A stretch of 35,165 nt of DNA from Actinobacillus sp. (GTDB taxonomy: Bacteria > Pseudomonadota > Gammaproteobacteria > Enterobacterales > Pasteurellaceae). Location of the stretch: the NCBI GenBank assembly GCA_020026115.1, contig JAHHQY010000012.1:1-35165 (forward strand), written 5' to 3'. Of this stretch, positions 8,617-17,478 are shown piece by piece. The position numbers were made by a program, and so were the translations under genes. The first letter of the stretch is position 1, and the number at the start of each line of letters is the position of its first letter. A model generated the notes under the pieces. It searched no databases, was not told the origin of the DNA, and worked only from the letters and a program-made list of their open reading frames with translations.

Positions 8617-9669
8617 ATGGCTTTATTAGATATTCGTAATTTATGCGTGGATATTTCCACGGAATACGGCAAAATTAAAATTATTGATAATGTGTCTTTA
8701 ACCTTAGATACCGGAGAATTTTGTGGCTTAATTGGCGAGTCAGGTTCAGGCAAAAGTATTATCGCTAAAATTATTTGTAATGAAATTCAAGATAATTGGA
8801 ACATTCGCGCCGACCGTTTCCGCTTCGATGACGTAGAGTTATTAAAATTAAGTCCCAATAAGCGCCGACGGGTTGTGGGCAGTAAAATTGCTTTAGTTTC
8901 ACAAGCGGCTTTAGGCACACTGGATCCGACGAAAAAAATTGGCTCTCAAATCAAGCAAAATATTTCCAGTTGGACCTTTAAAGGTAAATGGTGGCAATAT
9001 TTTGGTTGGAAACGTCGCCGTACTATTGAATTATTGCATCGCGTTGGTATTCAAGATCATAAAGATATTATGCAAAGTTACCCTGAAGAAATTACAGAAG
9101 GGGAACGCCAAAAAGTACTTATTGCCATGGCTGTTGCAAACCGTCCACGTTTATTAGTGGCCGATGAACCTGCTAATGCTTTAGAAGGCATAACGAAAAT
9201 GCAAATTTTCCGCTTACTTTCAAGTATGAATAAAAATCTCGGCACGACAATTTTACTTGCAAGTAATGAGGTGAATTATATTTTGGAATATTGCGATAAT
9301 TTAAGCATTTTATATTGCGGACAAAATGTAGAATCTGGCCCAACGGAAGCGTTAAGCAAAATGCCTCACCACCCTTATACAAAAGCCATTTTGCATGCGA
9401 TGCCTAATTTTAGCCAACCTATTCCAAGTAAAAGTCACTTAGGCACTTTGCGCGGAAATGTTCCGATGCTTAATCAACTGCCTATTGGTTGCCGTTTAGG
9501 TCCTCGTTGTCCATTTTCGCAAAAAAAATGTATTTATAAACCACCACTTACTAAATTAAAACAGCAAGAATATGCTTGCCACTTCCCACTCAATTTACGG
9601 GATTTTCAAGTAAAAACAAAAGAACAGCCTACACCACTTGTGGTGAAAAATAACGAATTGATGGATTAA
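8617..9669 (+). CDS. sapD: ABC transporter ATPase SapD, with switch histidine replaced by Asn
   Basis: The 350-residue ATPase has Walker A GESGSGKS, the signature-like TEGERQK, and Walker B LLVADEPA. It ends with the Cys-rich tail of oligopeptide-type ATPases (CRLGPRCPFSQKKC...C). The H-loop that normally reads SH-D/E reads ASNEV here, so the switch histidine is an asparagine. From memory E. coli SapD keeps SHDL. SapD pairs with SapF under SapBC; in E. coli SapD is also linked to Trk potassium uptake. The gene is spaced 3 bases after sapC. A TCGGCGCGA-family motif lies at 8815. Confidence 0.88.
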   Translation: MALLDIRNLCVDISTEYGKIKIIDNVSLTLDTGEFCGLIGESGSGKSIIAKIICNEIQDNWNIRADRFRFDDVELLKLSPNKRRRVVGSKIALVSQAALGTLDPTKKIGSQIKQNISSWTFKGKWWQYFGWKRRRTIELLHRVGIQDHKDIMQSYPEEITEGERQKVLIAMAVANRPRLLVADEPANALEGITKMQIFRLLSSMNKNLGTTILLASNEVNYILEYCDNLSILYCGQNVESGPTEALSKMPHHPYTKAILHAMPNFSQPIPSKSHLGTLRGNVPMLNQLPIGCRLGPRCPFSQKKCIYKPPLTKLKQQEYACHFPLNLRDFQVKTKEQPTPLVVKNNELMD

Positions 9670-9678
9670 GGAAAAGTT

Positions 9679-10476
9679 ATGTCACCATTACTTAAAGTTG
9701 CTCATTTAAATAAAACCTTTGTGGATCCCACCTTTTTTTTCCGCAATAACCTTTTTTATGCGATTCGTGATGTGAGTTTTTCTTTAGAAGCGCGTCAAAC
9801 TTTAGCCATTATCGGCAAAAATAGTTCTGGCAAGTCCACACTCGCTAAGCTCTTGGTGGGGTTAATTCCGCCAAGTAGTGGCGAAATGAAATTTAAAGGG
9901 CGTCTTTTAACCTTTGGCGATTACCATTTCCGCGCAAAACATATTCGGATGCTGTTTCAAAATCCCGATGCCATGTTTAATGGGCGTTTAAATGTTGGGC
10001 AAATTTTAGACGAACCTTTGAAAATCATCACTTCTCTTTCTCAAGAAGAACGCGATGAAAAAATCGGCCATACTTTACGTTTAGTTGGGCTTTACCCTGA
10101 CCACGCCAATATGCGCATTAGTATGATGTCCGCCAATCAAAAACAACGTGTTGCCTTAGCGCGAGCATTAATTTTAAATCCTGAAGTGATTATTATTGAC
10201 GACGCTTTAGCCAATTTAGATGCGACGGTAAAAATTCAAATGATGAATTTATTGCTTAAAATTCAAAAGCGTTTAGGAATTGCCTATGTGTATATTGGGC
10301 AAAATTTAGGCATTGTAAAACACATTTCTGATAAGGTATTGGTGATGGACCAAGGTAAAATGGTGGAATATGGGGAAACGAAAACCGTTTTTACTGAACC
10401 TAAAGCGGATATTACCAAGCGTTTAATTGAAAGTGAGTTTGGTAAAATTCTTACTCTCGACGCTTGGTACGAATAA
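9679..10476 (+). CDS. sapF: ABC transporter ATPase SapF, with degenerate catalytic motifs
   Basis: The 265-residue ATPase has Walker A GKNSSGKST. Where LSGGQ is expected it reads MMSANQKQR, an alteration typical of SapF. Walker B reads IIIDDALANLD, with Asp where the catalytic Glu is expected, and the H-loop region reads YIGQNLG with Asn where His is expected. It follows sapD by 9 bases with AAGGAAAAG before the ATG and is the last gene of the operon. No sapZ-like gene follows; an inverted-motif terminator comes 12 bases later. Confidence 0.87.
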   Translation: MSPLLKVAHLNKTFVDPTFFFRNNLFYAIRDVSFSLEARQTLAIIGKNSSGKSTLAKLLVGLIPPSSGEMKFKGRLLTFGDYHFRAKHIRMLFQNPDAMFNGRLNVGQILDEPLKIITSLSQEERDEKIGHTLRLVGLYPDHANMRISMMSANQKQRVALARALILNPEVIIIDDALANLDATVKIQMMNLLLKIQKRLGIAYVYIGQNLGIVKHISDKVLVMDQGKMVEYGETKTVFTEPKADITKRLIESEFGKILTLDAWYE

Positions 10477-10488
10477 AGTTACAAAAAA

Positions 10489-10525
10489 ACTCGCGCCGAA
10501 AATTTAACTTTTTTTCGGCGCGAGT
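10489..10525. terminator. Convergent terminator, inverted TCGCGCCGA pair
   Basis: ACTCGCGCCGAAAA pairs with TTTTTCGGCGCGAGT around a short AT-rich loop. It separates sapF from the converging nuclease gene and can act on both strands. The arms are motif copies at 10491 and 10515. Confidence 0.82.
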
Positions 10526-10537
10526 GCTTTTTATGTT

Positions 10538-12574
10538 TTATTTAATTTTCGTGACTTTTAAATCCATCACTGCAGGATCGTGGTCAGATGCGCGATAAAT
10601 GTCGTTGTAACGATGTGAACATTTGCCATCATCCGTACAATTATATTTATTCGCATATTCAAATAATGTGGATTCGCCAGCATTAATATTCCAATCATTT
10701 GCATCGGCAACACTTGGTACTAATTGTGGTGAAATTAAAATATAGTCCAATGTACCAATATGATTGTTATAGGAATAACTATAAGAATTTGGATGTAATT
10801 TACGAATAATGTTGACGTAACCAAAGGTATTTGAAACCACTTTACCCGTTGCATCGGTTAATTGTTTTCCGGTTTCTTTACTGCCTAAGAAGGTAAAGGC
10901 ACTGCTTTTAATCACATGATCTTTCGGTGCGTTATCACGATTTGTTAACACCATAATCGGATCTTCATTACCATAGGAATTTAAATCCCCGATAATCACT
11001 TTCGGCCCTTGAATTTTTTCTAATTCGCTACCTAACTGATAAGCGGCGGCAACGCGGAAGTTTTCGCAAGAACCTTGTTTATCAAGGTCAAGTTTTTTAC
11101 CGTCTTTCACATCTTCCCAACATACTGAACCTTTAGATTTAAAGTGGTTAACTGCAACCGTTAACACTTTATTTGTGCCGTTAATTTTAAAGGTTGGCGC
11201 AACAGTATCACGTTGATAAGCGTTACCAAAGAACATTTTTGGTCGTTTGCCGTCTAAATAACGCACAACAGGCGCATGTTGTTGTGGCATTTTAATAATG
11301 CGGTAATTTTCTAAAGTGACTTTATTTTTCTTATAAAGCACTTGGTTAGAAATCGCGTCTGTACCAATATATTTTTCACCATTTTTCGGCGCGATATAGG
11401 TGTAATGATCGGCTGGATTTTTAATTTTGCTATTGATTTTGTTAACTAAATCCGCCACGGCTGATTTGTCATCAAACCCATTATTTTCAATTTCCATTAA
11501 ACCTACAATATCCGCATTTAAACGAACAATGGCATTAACGATTTTGTCGCTTTGTAATTGGAATTCTTTTTCTGATTTCGCACCACGATTTTGGTGTAAT
11601 GGATTACGCGATGCATCATATGGTGGGTTGAAATAGTTCAACACGTTAAAACTTGCAATACGTAAATCGCCACCTTGTTTTAAGGCCGGTAACGCTAATC
11701 TATCTTGTGTATGGATAAAGGTATTTTTATCTGCGGTATTGGTCACATACAAGCGATATTTGCCGTAAGAATAACCGACAACCCCTTCTAAACCATCTAC
11801 TAAATCGTTAATGCGAATATAATGATCGGTACTTCCTTTGCCGTTAGGTTGACCAAATTCTGGATACCAAAGAATTTGTCCTCTCGGCGGACGTTTGAAG
11901 GATTCTACTACTAAATTATCATTCGCCGTATTATCTGGCGCGCTTGTTGGTGCTTTGTGTTGATTTGGGTGATGTTGCGCACCTTTATGAGCAAGAAGTA
12001 AATTATTGCGGAAAGGACCGTAATCAAAACCAAAATTTTTTGTTACATATAAATCAGATTTTTTCTCAATTCGTACCAACATACCTTCATAGCGTTCTAA
12101 TGATTGTTGGAAATTTTTATCCTCAATATTTAACACCACAGGTTTTGGTAATGGCATATTTGATTGCAACACCTTAACTTGGCGCACATCAACTAATTTT
12201 GTCCATTTATAATCTTCTTTGACTTTTGCGACGACATCGACTAAATCGCCCACTTTAAGTTTAGAAATGTCGCTTGTTTCTACGAAAATCCCATCTGAGG
12301 TAGCCGGGTTATTATCACTTTCCCCTTGTAAGAAGAAGCCTACGGGTAAATCACGTCCTAATTCTTGGGTTTGAATGGCTGTTACAACACCTTTTACTTG
12401 ATAAAAATTTTGTGATGTATATTGACCATTTTTAACATCAATTCCTGGAACAGGGGAAAATTCTTGGGTACCTTGTAAGTCTTGAACTGTTGCAGGCAAG
12501 ATTGAGCTTGGTACTGTTGAACAGCTTGCTAAAATGGCACTGCTCACTAAAACCGCAAGTAGATTTCTTTTCAT
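10538..12574 (-). CDS. ExeM/NucH-type extracellular nuclease, lipoprotein
   Basis: The 678-residue protein carries an N-terminal lipoprotein signal ending in LAS-Cys18. An OB-fold-like region (about 45-290; the stretch KVGDLVDVVAKVKEDYKWT) is followed by an endonuclease/exonuclease/phosphatase domain (about 310-678). Catalytic landmarks of that fold are IASFNVLNYF, GLMEIENNG, VNHFKSKGS, IGDLNSYGNEDPI, GTLDYILIS and ASDHDPAVMDL, all intact. Relatives such as ExeM and NucH degrade extracellular DNA, freeing nutrients or remodelling biofilm. It diverges from the porin gene and is monocistronic. A copy of the repeated 9-mer lies at 11386. Confidence 0.85.
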   Translation of the reverse strand: MKRNLLAVLVSSAILASCSTVPSSILPATVQDLQGTQEFSPVPGIDVKNGQYTSQNFYQVKGVVTAIQTQELGRDLPVGFFLQGESDNNPATSDGIFVETSDISKLKVGDLVDVVAKVKEDYKWTKLVDVRQVKVLQSNMPLPKPVVLNIEDKNFQQSLERYEGMLVRIEKKSDLYVTKNFGFDYGPFRNNLLLAHKGAQHHPNQHKAPTSAPDNTANDNLVVESFKRPPRGQILWYPEFGQPNGKGSTDHYIRINDLVDGLEGVVGYSYGKYRLYVTNTADKNTFIHTQDRLALPALKQGGDLRIASFNVLNYFNPPYDASRNPLHQNRGAKSEKEFQLQSDKIVNAIVRLNADIVGLMEIENNGFDDKSAVADLVNKINSKIKNPADHYTYIAPKNGEKYIGTDAISNQVLYKKNKVTLENYRIIKMPQQHAPVVRYLDGKRPKMFFGNAYQRDTVAPTFKINGTNKVLTVAVNHFKSKGSVCWEDVKDGKKLDLDKQGSCENFRVAAAYQLGSELEKIQGPKVIIGDLNSYGNEDPIMVLTNRDNAPKDHVIKSSAFTFLGSKETGKQLTDATGKVVSNTFGYVNIIRKLHPNSYSYSYNNHIGTLDYILISPQLVPSVADANDWNINAGESTLFEYANKYNCTDDGKCSHRYNDIYRASDHDPAVMDLKVTKIK

Positions 12575-12696
12575 AGCATTTCCTCAAATAGATTAAATTT
12601 TAGCATCTTACTTATTTTTCTTATTTTTTAAGAAAGTTTCCAAGTGATGCGCATTTATGATGAATGGCGCACATTCTATGCAAAAAATTTCAAGTA

Positions 12697-12742
12697 AAAC
12701 GTGAACTAGTTCACAAATTTAGCATTTTCTTTTTGATATTAA
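12697..12742 (+). promoter_or_regulatory. Porin promoter with CRP-like site in class II position
   Basis: A perfect 14-base palindrome GTGAACTAGTTCAC (12701-12714) sits in AT flanks and matches the CRP half-sites GTGA-N6-TCAC. A -10-like TATTAA is at 12737-12742. If transcription starts near 12749, the palindrome centre falls at -41.5, the class II CRP spacing. There is no good -35, as expected for an activator-dependent promoter. The remaining sequence between nuclease and porin genes (12575-12808) has no ORF. Confidence 0.6.
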
Positions 12743-12808
12743 AAAGTTAAGCGAATAAAGTAAGCAACTCTAAACTTTGTCATACTTAATTTTTACAAGG
12801 TGTATATT

Positions 12809-13927
12809 ATGAAGAAAAAACTTATCGCACTAACTTTAGCTGCCGTAACTGCGGGCGCTTCTAATGCAACAATTTTTTATCAACAAGACGGCACCAAAAT
12901 CAGCCTTTACGGTTCGGTTCGTGTTTTATTTACCAAGTTAGAAGATAGTCGTACTGACTTAATCAATGACGGTTCTCGTTTTTGGTTAAACTTCTCTCAA
13001 GAAATGGGAGGGGGTGCTACCGCCTTCGCAGCAATGCAATTACGTCCGCAAACGCAATATGACGATAATTTTAGTGACGGTTTTTCTACTCATCGTATCT
13101 ACTCTGGTTTACGTTTCGCTAACATTGGTGAAATTTCTTTCGGTAACCAATCAACTATTGCTAACCGCCTTAAAACTTCTGACTTTACTGAAAAATTTGG
13201 TGGCATCACACGCGCAGGTGTAGCTTATTCTAACGAAGGTACTTATCGTACTTATGGTCGTACACAATATGGTTTAAATACTTCAGGCCGAAAAGTTATT
13301 CATGTTCAAACTGCCGAATGGAATGGTTTAACCTTTGGTGCAGACTATATTTTTGCCCGTAATGGTTCTGAACGCAAAAAAGAATTTAAAGGTAAAGTTC
13401 GAGACAACTACAAAAATGACCAATGGCAAGCAGGGGTTTTATATTACAAACGCCTTGACGATTTACGCTTAAAAGCTAATGCTGTTTATGGTTATCAACG
13501 TGTTAACCCTACTTTAAATTCTCGTAGCTATGGTTTAGGTTTAGGTTTAGGTTATCATGCCTTTAACTTTGGTATTGATTTACTACGCGATAAAAACACA
13601 TGTAGTGATAAATACAAAAACTCTTGTGGCGGTGATGACACAAGCCATCAAACTGCATGGCAAGTCGGTGCTAAATATTACATCACTTACCCTTGGGATG
13701 TTTATTTTGCATATCGTCAAACCAAATACCATGATAGCGTAAAAAATAAAGGTTTCTCTTTAGGTTCACACTATCAAATTACCCGTCGCGTAAAAGCGTT
13801 TGTAGAATATGCAACCAACAAAGCGTCAAATGTATATAAATACTCTTATGGCTACAATAAAGGTAAATGGGCATATCCAACAGAACGCCAAAATGGCTAC
13901 TACGCAGGTTTACGTGTAGATTTCTAA
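12809..13927 (+). CDS. Outer-membrane general porin, OmpP2/OmpC-like
   Basis: The 372-residue Gram-negative porin has signal peptide MKKKLIALTLAAVTAGASNA. The alternating aromatic and polar beta strands end in the outer-membrane insertion signal GYYAGLRVDF, with a C-terminal Phe. KISLYGSVRV near the N-terminus and YFAYRQTKY near the end are typical of the family. The start is set at 12809, not 12800, because AAGGTG lies 7 bases before it. Two Cys residues in one extracellular-loop region (NTCSDKYKNSCGG) may form a disulfide. It is likely CRP-activated and is followed by two hairpins. Confidence 0.9.
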   Translation: MKKKLIALTLAAVTAGASNATIFYQQDGTKISLYGSVRVLFTKLEDSRTDLINDGSRFWLNFSQEMGGGATAFAAMQLRPQTQYDDNFSDGFSTHRIYSGLRFANIGEISFGNQSTIANRLKTSDFTEKFGGITRAGVAYSNEGTYRTYGRTQYGLNTSGRKVIHVQTAEWNGLTFGADYIFARNGSERKKEFKGKVRDNYKNDQWQAGVLYYKRLDDLRLKANAVYGYQRVNPTLNSRSYGLGLGLGYHAFNFGIDLLRDKNTCSDKYKNSCGGDDTSHQTAWQVGAKYYITYPWDVYFAYRQTKYHDSVKNKGFSLGSHYQITRRVKAFVEYATNKASNVYKYSYGYNKGKWAYPTERQNGYYAGLRVDF

Positions 13928-13940
13928 TTTAAACTCGCTC

Positions 13941-13966
13941 ATGCGCTCTTAACATATTGAGCGCAT
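13941..13966 (+). terminator. Hairpin just after the porin gene
   Basis: ATGCGCTC and GAGCGCAT form a perfect 8-bp stem with a 10-base loop, 14 bases after the porin stop. The T-run is poor (TTAGCTTG), so it may instead protect the mRNA 3' end while the next hairpin terminates. Confidence 0.5.
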
Positions 13967-13979
13967 TTAGCTTGTTATC

Positions 13980-14020
13980 ACTCGCGCCGAAAATTTAACT
14001 TTTTTTTCGGCGCGAGTTTT
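13980..14020 (+). terminator. Terminator, inverted TCGCGCCGA pair
   Basis: ACTCGCGCCGAAAA pairs with TTTTCGGCGCGAGT, followed by TTTTTTT. The stem and loop resemble those at 10489-10525 closely, because both are built from the same repeated motif (copies at 13982 and 14007). Confidence 0.85.
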
Positions 14021-14106
14021 TTTATTTTCTGCGCTCAAGCCTGTTTGTTCTTTTTTCTAACTTCCCGTATGCTCGTTTAATTTTTTAACCTACTGAAAGG
14101 GATTTT

Positions 14107-14520
14107 ATGCTTCTCTTACGCCCACATCATTTATTATGTTTTCAAGCTTTTCGCGGAAAAGGTTATAGCCCAACTTTTGTCAGCGCAATGAAAAACACCA
14201 TCAAAAACTTACAAAACAATCCCAAACAGCTCATTTTTTTAAGCCCGACTTTTGATAATATCTGCGCTTTTTGTCCACGAAAAAATGATCTTTGTAAAGA
14301 AAATCATTCAGTTATACAAATGGATAAAAAAGTTATGGCGCGTTTTTCTCTATCAAAAGGCCCGATTGAATATGAAACGGCCTTAAAAAAAATATTTTTA
14401 CATTTTTCCGCTCACGATCATCATTTCATTTGTGCCTCTTGTTCTTGGTACAAACAGGGCTTTTGCCATAAAGAATTACTCGCCTTTGCCCATTCTTTTC
14501 AGCAAGTTTCTAATTCTTAA
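14107..14520 (+). CDS. DUF1284 family protein, probable metal or Fe-S binder
   Basis: The 137-residue protein begins with LLLRPHHLLCFQAFRGKGYSPTFV, the signature of the DUF1284 family. Seven Cys residues, including ICAFCPRKNDLC and FICASCSWYKQGFC, plus the HH pair point to metal or iron-sulfur cluster binding. Its function is not known. GAAAGGG precedes the ATG. It is a lone gene between two terminators and converges with mlaA. Confidence 0.75.
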   Translation: MLLLRPHHLLCFQAFRGKGYSPTFVSAMKNTIKNLQNNPKQLIFLSPTFDNICAFCPRKNDLCKENHSVIQMDKKVMARFSLSKGPIEYETALKKIFLHFSAHDHHFICASCSWYKQGFCHKELLAFAHSFQQVSNS

Positions 14521-14534
14521 CGAACTAAAATAAA

Positions 14535-14560
14535 AAAAGTGCGCTTTGAAACGCACTTTT
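14535..14560. terminator. Bidirectional terminator between DUF1284 gene and mlaA
   Basis: AAAAGTGCG and CGCACTTTT form a perfect 9-bp stem with an 8-base loop, flanked by A and T runs. Nearby at 14581 is a single TCGCGCCGA copy whose partner arm (TTTTTCGCTACGA) is decayed, apparently an older second terminator. Confidence 0.78.
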
Positions 14561-14616
14561 ATCTTCTTTTTACTGATCACTCGCGCCGAAAATTTATTTT
14601 TCGCTACGAAATGACG

Positions 14617-15363
14617 TTAATCAATTTCATTTAATAAGCTTTCAGAAAGCACTTGCGGTTTTTTCACCTCTAATTTTCCGTTATGAATACGGTAATTTAG
14701 ATTTTGAAAATAAGCTTCACGAGACATAATGTAAGAATCTTGCGCTTGACGTAACATTTGCTCTTTTCCTAAAAAATTCGCTCGTTTATCAACGCCTTGC
14801 ACGACATATTTCACTAATCCCCAAGGCATCGCAATTAAAGAATACATAGGATAAGCGTAATCAGCCAAACCGCCTAAATCTTGACGTGGCGTGGCAGGGC
14901 CATACACGGGCAACATAACATAAGGCCCAGTTTCAACCCCATAAACGCCAAGAGTATCACCAAAACGGCGTTGCTCTTGCGTTTGCAAACTAGGCACTTT
15001 ACTTGCCCAATCAATTAAACCACCTAAGCCAAAAATACTGTTAAACCAAAAACGGGTAAAATGCGTCATGGCCACAGGTACGTTGCCTTCAAGTAAATAA
15101 TTCACAAAACTTGCTGGTTCATCAAGGTTATTGGCCACATTCACTAAGCCTGTTTTCACAGGTTGAGGAATATAATCTTTCCAACCTTTCGCAACGGGAC
15201 GTAAAAAATAAGGGTCTAAATAGTCATAATTGACTTTCCACATCGCGCGATTAAAACCCTCTAAAGGGTCTTTGCGCACACCTGTTTGCGGGTCAACGCT
15301 AGCACAGCCTGTTAAAAGCGTGCCAGCTAACATGAAAACGCCAAGTGCTTTGCTTTTTTTCAT
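14617..15363 (-). CDS. mlaA: Outer-membrane lipid asymmetry lipoprotein MlaA (VacJ)
   Basis: The 248-residue VacJ-family lipoprotein has lipobox LLTG-Cys20. Family motifs are DPLEGFNRAMWKVNYDYLDPY (in two stretches), NNLDEPASFVNYLLEGN, RFWFNSIFGLGGLIDWA and RRFGDTLGVYGVETGPYVMLPVYGP. It removes phospholipids from the outer leaflet of the outer membrane and passes them to the Mla pathway; in Haemophilus, VacJ affects serum resistance. It follows asd by 19 bases and is the last gene of the ftsE-ftsX-asd-mlaA run. AAAGGAAAT precedes the ATG. Confidence 0.92.
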   Translation of the reverse strand: MKKSKALGVFMLAGTLLTGCASVDPQTGVRKDPLEGFNRAMWKVNYDYLDPYFLRPVAKGWKDYIPQPVKTGLVNVANNLDEPASFVNYLLEGNVPVAMTHFTRFWFNSIFGLGGLIDWASKVPSLQTQEQRRFGDTLGVYGVETGPYVMLPVYGPATPRQDLGGLADYAYPMYSLIAMPWGLVKYVVQGVDKRANFLGKEQMLRQAQDSYIMSREAYFQNLNYRIHNGKLEVKKPQVLSESLLNEID

Positions 15364-15382
15364 CTTATTTCCTTTCTATTCC

Positions 15383-16513
15383 TTAATTTTTCGCTAATTG
15401 CATCAAAATTCGGCGCACAGGCTCGGCCGCGCCCCATAATAATTGGTCGCCCACACTAAATGCGCCAAGATATTCTTCACCCATCGCTAATTTACGTAAA
15501 CGTCCAACCGGAACATTTAATGTGCCTGTTACTGCCGTTGGGGTTAATTCTTTTAATGTCGCTTCTTTTTCATTCGCTACAACTTTTACCCATGGATTAT
15601 GCGCCGATAAAATGCTTTCAATTTCAGCTAATGGTAAATTTTGTTTTAATTTAATGGTAAATGCTTGGCTATGGCAACGTAATGCACCAATGCGTACGCA
15701 ATAGCCATCTACTGGAATTTTATCTTCGTTTCGGCCTAAGATTTTGTTTGTTTCAACGAAACCTTTCCATTCTTCTCTTGTTTGGCCGTTTGGCATCAAT
15801 GTATCAATCCAAGGAATTAAACTGCCCGCCAATGGTGCGCCAAAATTTTCTTGTGGGAAATCTTTTGCTCGCATTGTTTCTGTTACTTGACGTTCAATAT
15901 CTAAAATTTGGCTTGCTGGATCTTGTAATTCTTCACGCACAACGTTTTCTAAAACGCCCATTTGTTGCAACAATTCACGCATATTTTTCGCCCCAGCACC
16001 TGATGCGGCTTGATAAGTGGCAACAGAAACCCATTCCACTAAATCTTTTTCGAATAATCCGCCTAAAGCCATTAACATCAAACTTACCGTACAATTACCG
16101 CCGACAAAGGTTTTTCCACCTTTTTCAATCGCTTGATTGATGACATTTTGGTTAACCGGGTCAAGAACAATTACGGCATCTTCTTCCATTCGTAAAGCAG
16201 AAGAGGCGTCAATCCAATAACCTTGCCAACCTGCCGCGCGCAACTGAGGATAAACGGCGTGAGTATAACCACTTCCTTGGCAGGTTACGATAATATCCAA
16301 CGCTTGTAAGGCTTCAAAATCGTATGCGTCTTGTAAAAGGGAATTTTTCGGTGCGAGTTCCTGTTCAAAAGCAAAGTTTGGCGCAACTTGCCCTACTTGC
16401 GAAGTACTAAAGAAAACAGGCTCTAAAGAAGCAAAATCTTTTTCTTCTTGCATACGTTGCATTAAAACGGAACCAACCATGCCACGCCAACCAATAAAAC
16501 CAACTTTTTTCAT
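15383..16513 (-). CDS. asd: Aspartate-semialdehyde dehydrogenase
   Basis: The 376-residue enzyme makes aspartate semialdehyde from aspartyl phosphate, on the path to diaminopimelate, lysine, threonine and methionine. The NADP-binding start is KKVGFIGWRGMVGSVL, the catalytic Cys141 lies in VGGNCTVSLML, followed by YQAASGAGAKNMREL. GALRCHSQAFTIKL and the GAAEPVRR end are typical of the Gram-negative branch. It sits 26 bases after ftsX with AAGGA before its ATG. No lysine riboswitch can fit in that gap, so expression must come from upstream or from a promoter in ftsX. Confidence 0.95.
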   Translation of the reverse strand: MKKVGFIGWRGMVGSVLMQRMQEEKDFASLEPVFFSTSQVGQVAPNFAFEQELAPKNSLLQDAYDFEALQALDIIVTCQGSGYTHAVYPQLRAAGWQGYWIDASSALRMEEDAVIVLDPVNQNVINQAIEKGGKTFVGGNCTVSLMLMALGGLFEKDLVEWVSVATYQAASGAGAKNMRELLQQMGVLENVVREELQDPASQILDIERQVTETMRAKDFPQENFGAPLAGSLIPWIDTLMPNGQTREEWKGFVETNKILGRNEDKIPVDGYCVRIGALRCHSQAFTIKLKQNLPLAEIESILSAHNPWVKVVANEKEATLKELTPTAVTGTLNVPVGRLRKLAMGEEYLGAFSVGDQLLWGAAEPVRRILMQLAKN

Positions 16514-16539
16514 AATTATTCCTTATGTTATGTTTACAA

Positions 16540-17469
16540 TTATTCTTTTTCCAATTCCAAGCGATGAATATAGCGCAAAGCCGACACGCCTGTTCCGAAA
16601 TACCCTAACATTCCTGCGATAAAAATTAAAATCACTCCTTCTAGTAGATTTAAATTTTGCAGTTGAAAATGACTGTGAAATAAAGGCGTAATAGAAGCAA
16701 CGTCTTGTGCAATGAGCTGTAATAAAATAAAGCTGAGCACACAAGCTAACACACTTCCGCCTAACACATAGAGCAAGCCTTTAAATAAAAAAGGACGTAA
16801 AATAAAATTTTTCGTTGCCCCTAAAAGTTGCATAACTTCAATTTGTTTTTTATGGCTATACACTTCTGCGCGAATTGTCGTTGTTATAATCAACAACACC
16901 GATAACAGCATTAACCCTGTACAAAATAAGGCAATTTTAACGAAAAGCGCACTTAACACCACCATTTTTTGCAAAAATTCTTGTTCGATCTGCACGCTTT
17001 CGACCCCTTGAATTTGCGCAAACTCTTGGCTTAACTTTTGCAGTTGAGCTTGCTTAGCCGGCACTTCTTTAAGGCTTACAATCACCGCTTCTGGTAATAA
17101 ACTACGATCAAACCAACTGGCATCTTGCGTTAAAGAAAATTCAGCTAATTGATCCAAACTTTTTTGCGCCGATAAATATTCCACTTTCTGCACATTTTTG
17201 TGCTGACGTAAGGTCGCTAAAACCTTTTCTGTTGCATCTTGAGATAACTTTGGCTGTAAAAATAAAGTCACTTCACCTTGTAAGCCATATTGATTTTGTA
17301 GGCTTTGCGTATTTTTCCACAACAAATAACTGACTGTTGGCAAACAAAAAGCAATGCCAATTGCTAGGATAATAAAAAAAGTACCGACTTTTTGCCGACA
17401 TAAATCTCGAAATGCATGGCGTAAAGCATAAAATTGTTGCTCTTGCCAACTTGCGATGGATATTGACAT
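16540..17469 (-). CDS. ftsX: Cell division protein FtsX
   Basis: The 309-residue membrane protein has one helix (about 30-52), a periplasmic loop with the FtsX pattern (LRQHKNVQKVEYLSAQKSLD and LPEAVIVSLKE), and three more helices at the C-terminus. It works with FtsE and controls cell-wall hydrolase activation at the septum through EnvC-type partners. It is 9 bases after ftsE. The upstream ftsY usual in this cluster is not here. Confidence 0.9.
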   Translation of the reverse strand: MSISIASWQEQQFYALRHAFRDLCRQKVGTFFIILAIGIAFCLPTVSYLLWKNTQSLQNQYGLQGEVTLFLQPKLSQDATEKVLATLRQHKNVQKVEYLSAQKSLDQLAEFSLTQDASWFDRSLLPEAVIVSLKEVPAKQAQLQKLSQEFAQIQGVESVQIEQEFLQKMVVLSALFVKIALFCTGLMLLSVLLIITTTIRAEVYSHKKQIEVMQLLGATKNFILRPFLFKGLLYVLGGSVLACVLSFILLQLIAQDVASITPLFHSHFQLQNLNLLEGVILIFIAGMLGYFGTGVSALRYIHRLELEKE

Positions 17470-17478
17470 GCTTTCTCC

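Noticed and set aside
14535..14560. AAGTGCG in the terminator as a Haemophilus-type uptake core
   Set aside because: It reads AAGTGCGCT, not AAGTGCGGT, and I saw no enrichment of the true core in the window.
15661..16140. 159-codon plus-strand frame inside asd
   Set aside because: It is antisense to the intact asd active-site region, without a plausible start site.
16514..16539. Lysine riboswitch before asd
   Set aside because: Only 26 bases separate ftsX and asd, too short for the aptamer.
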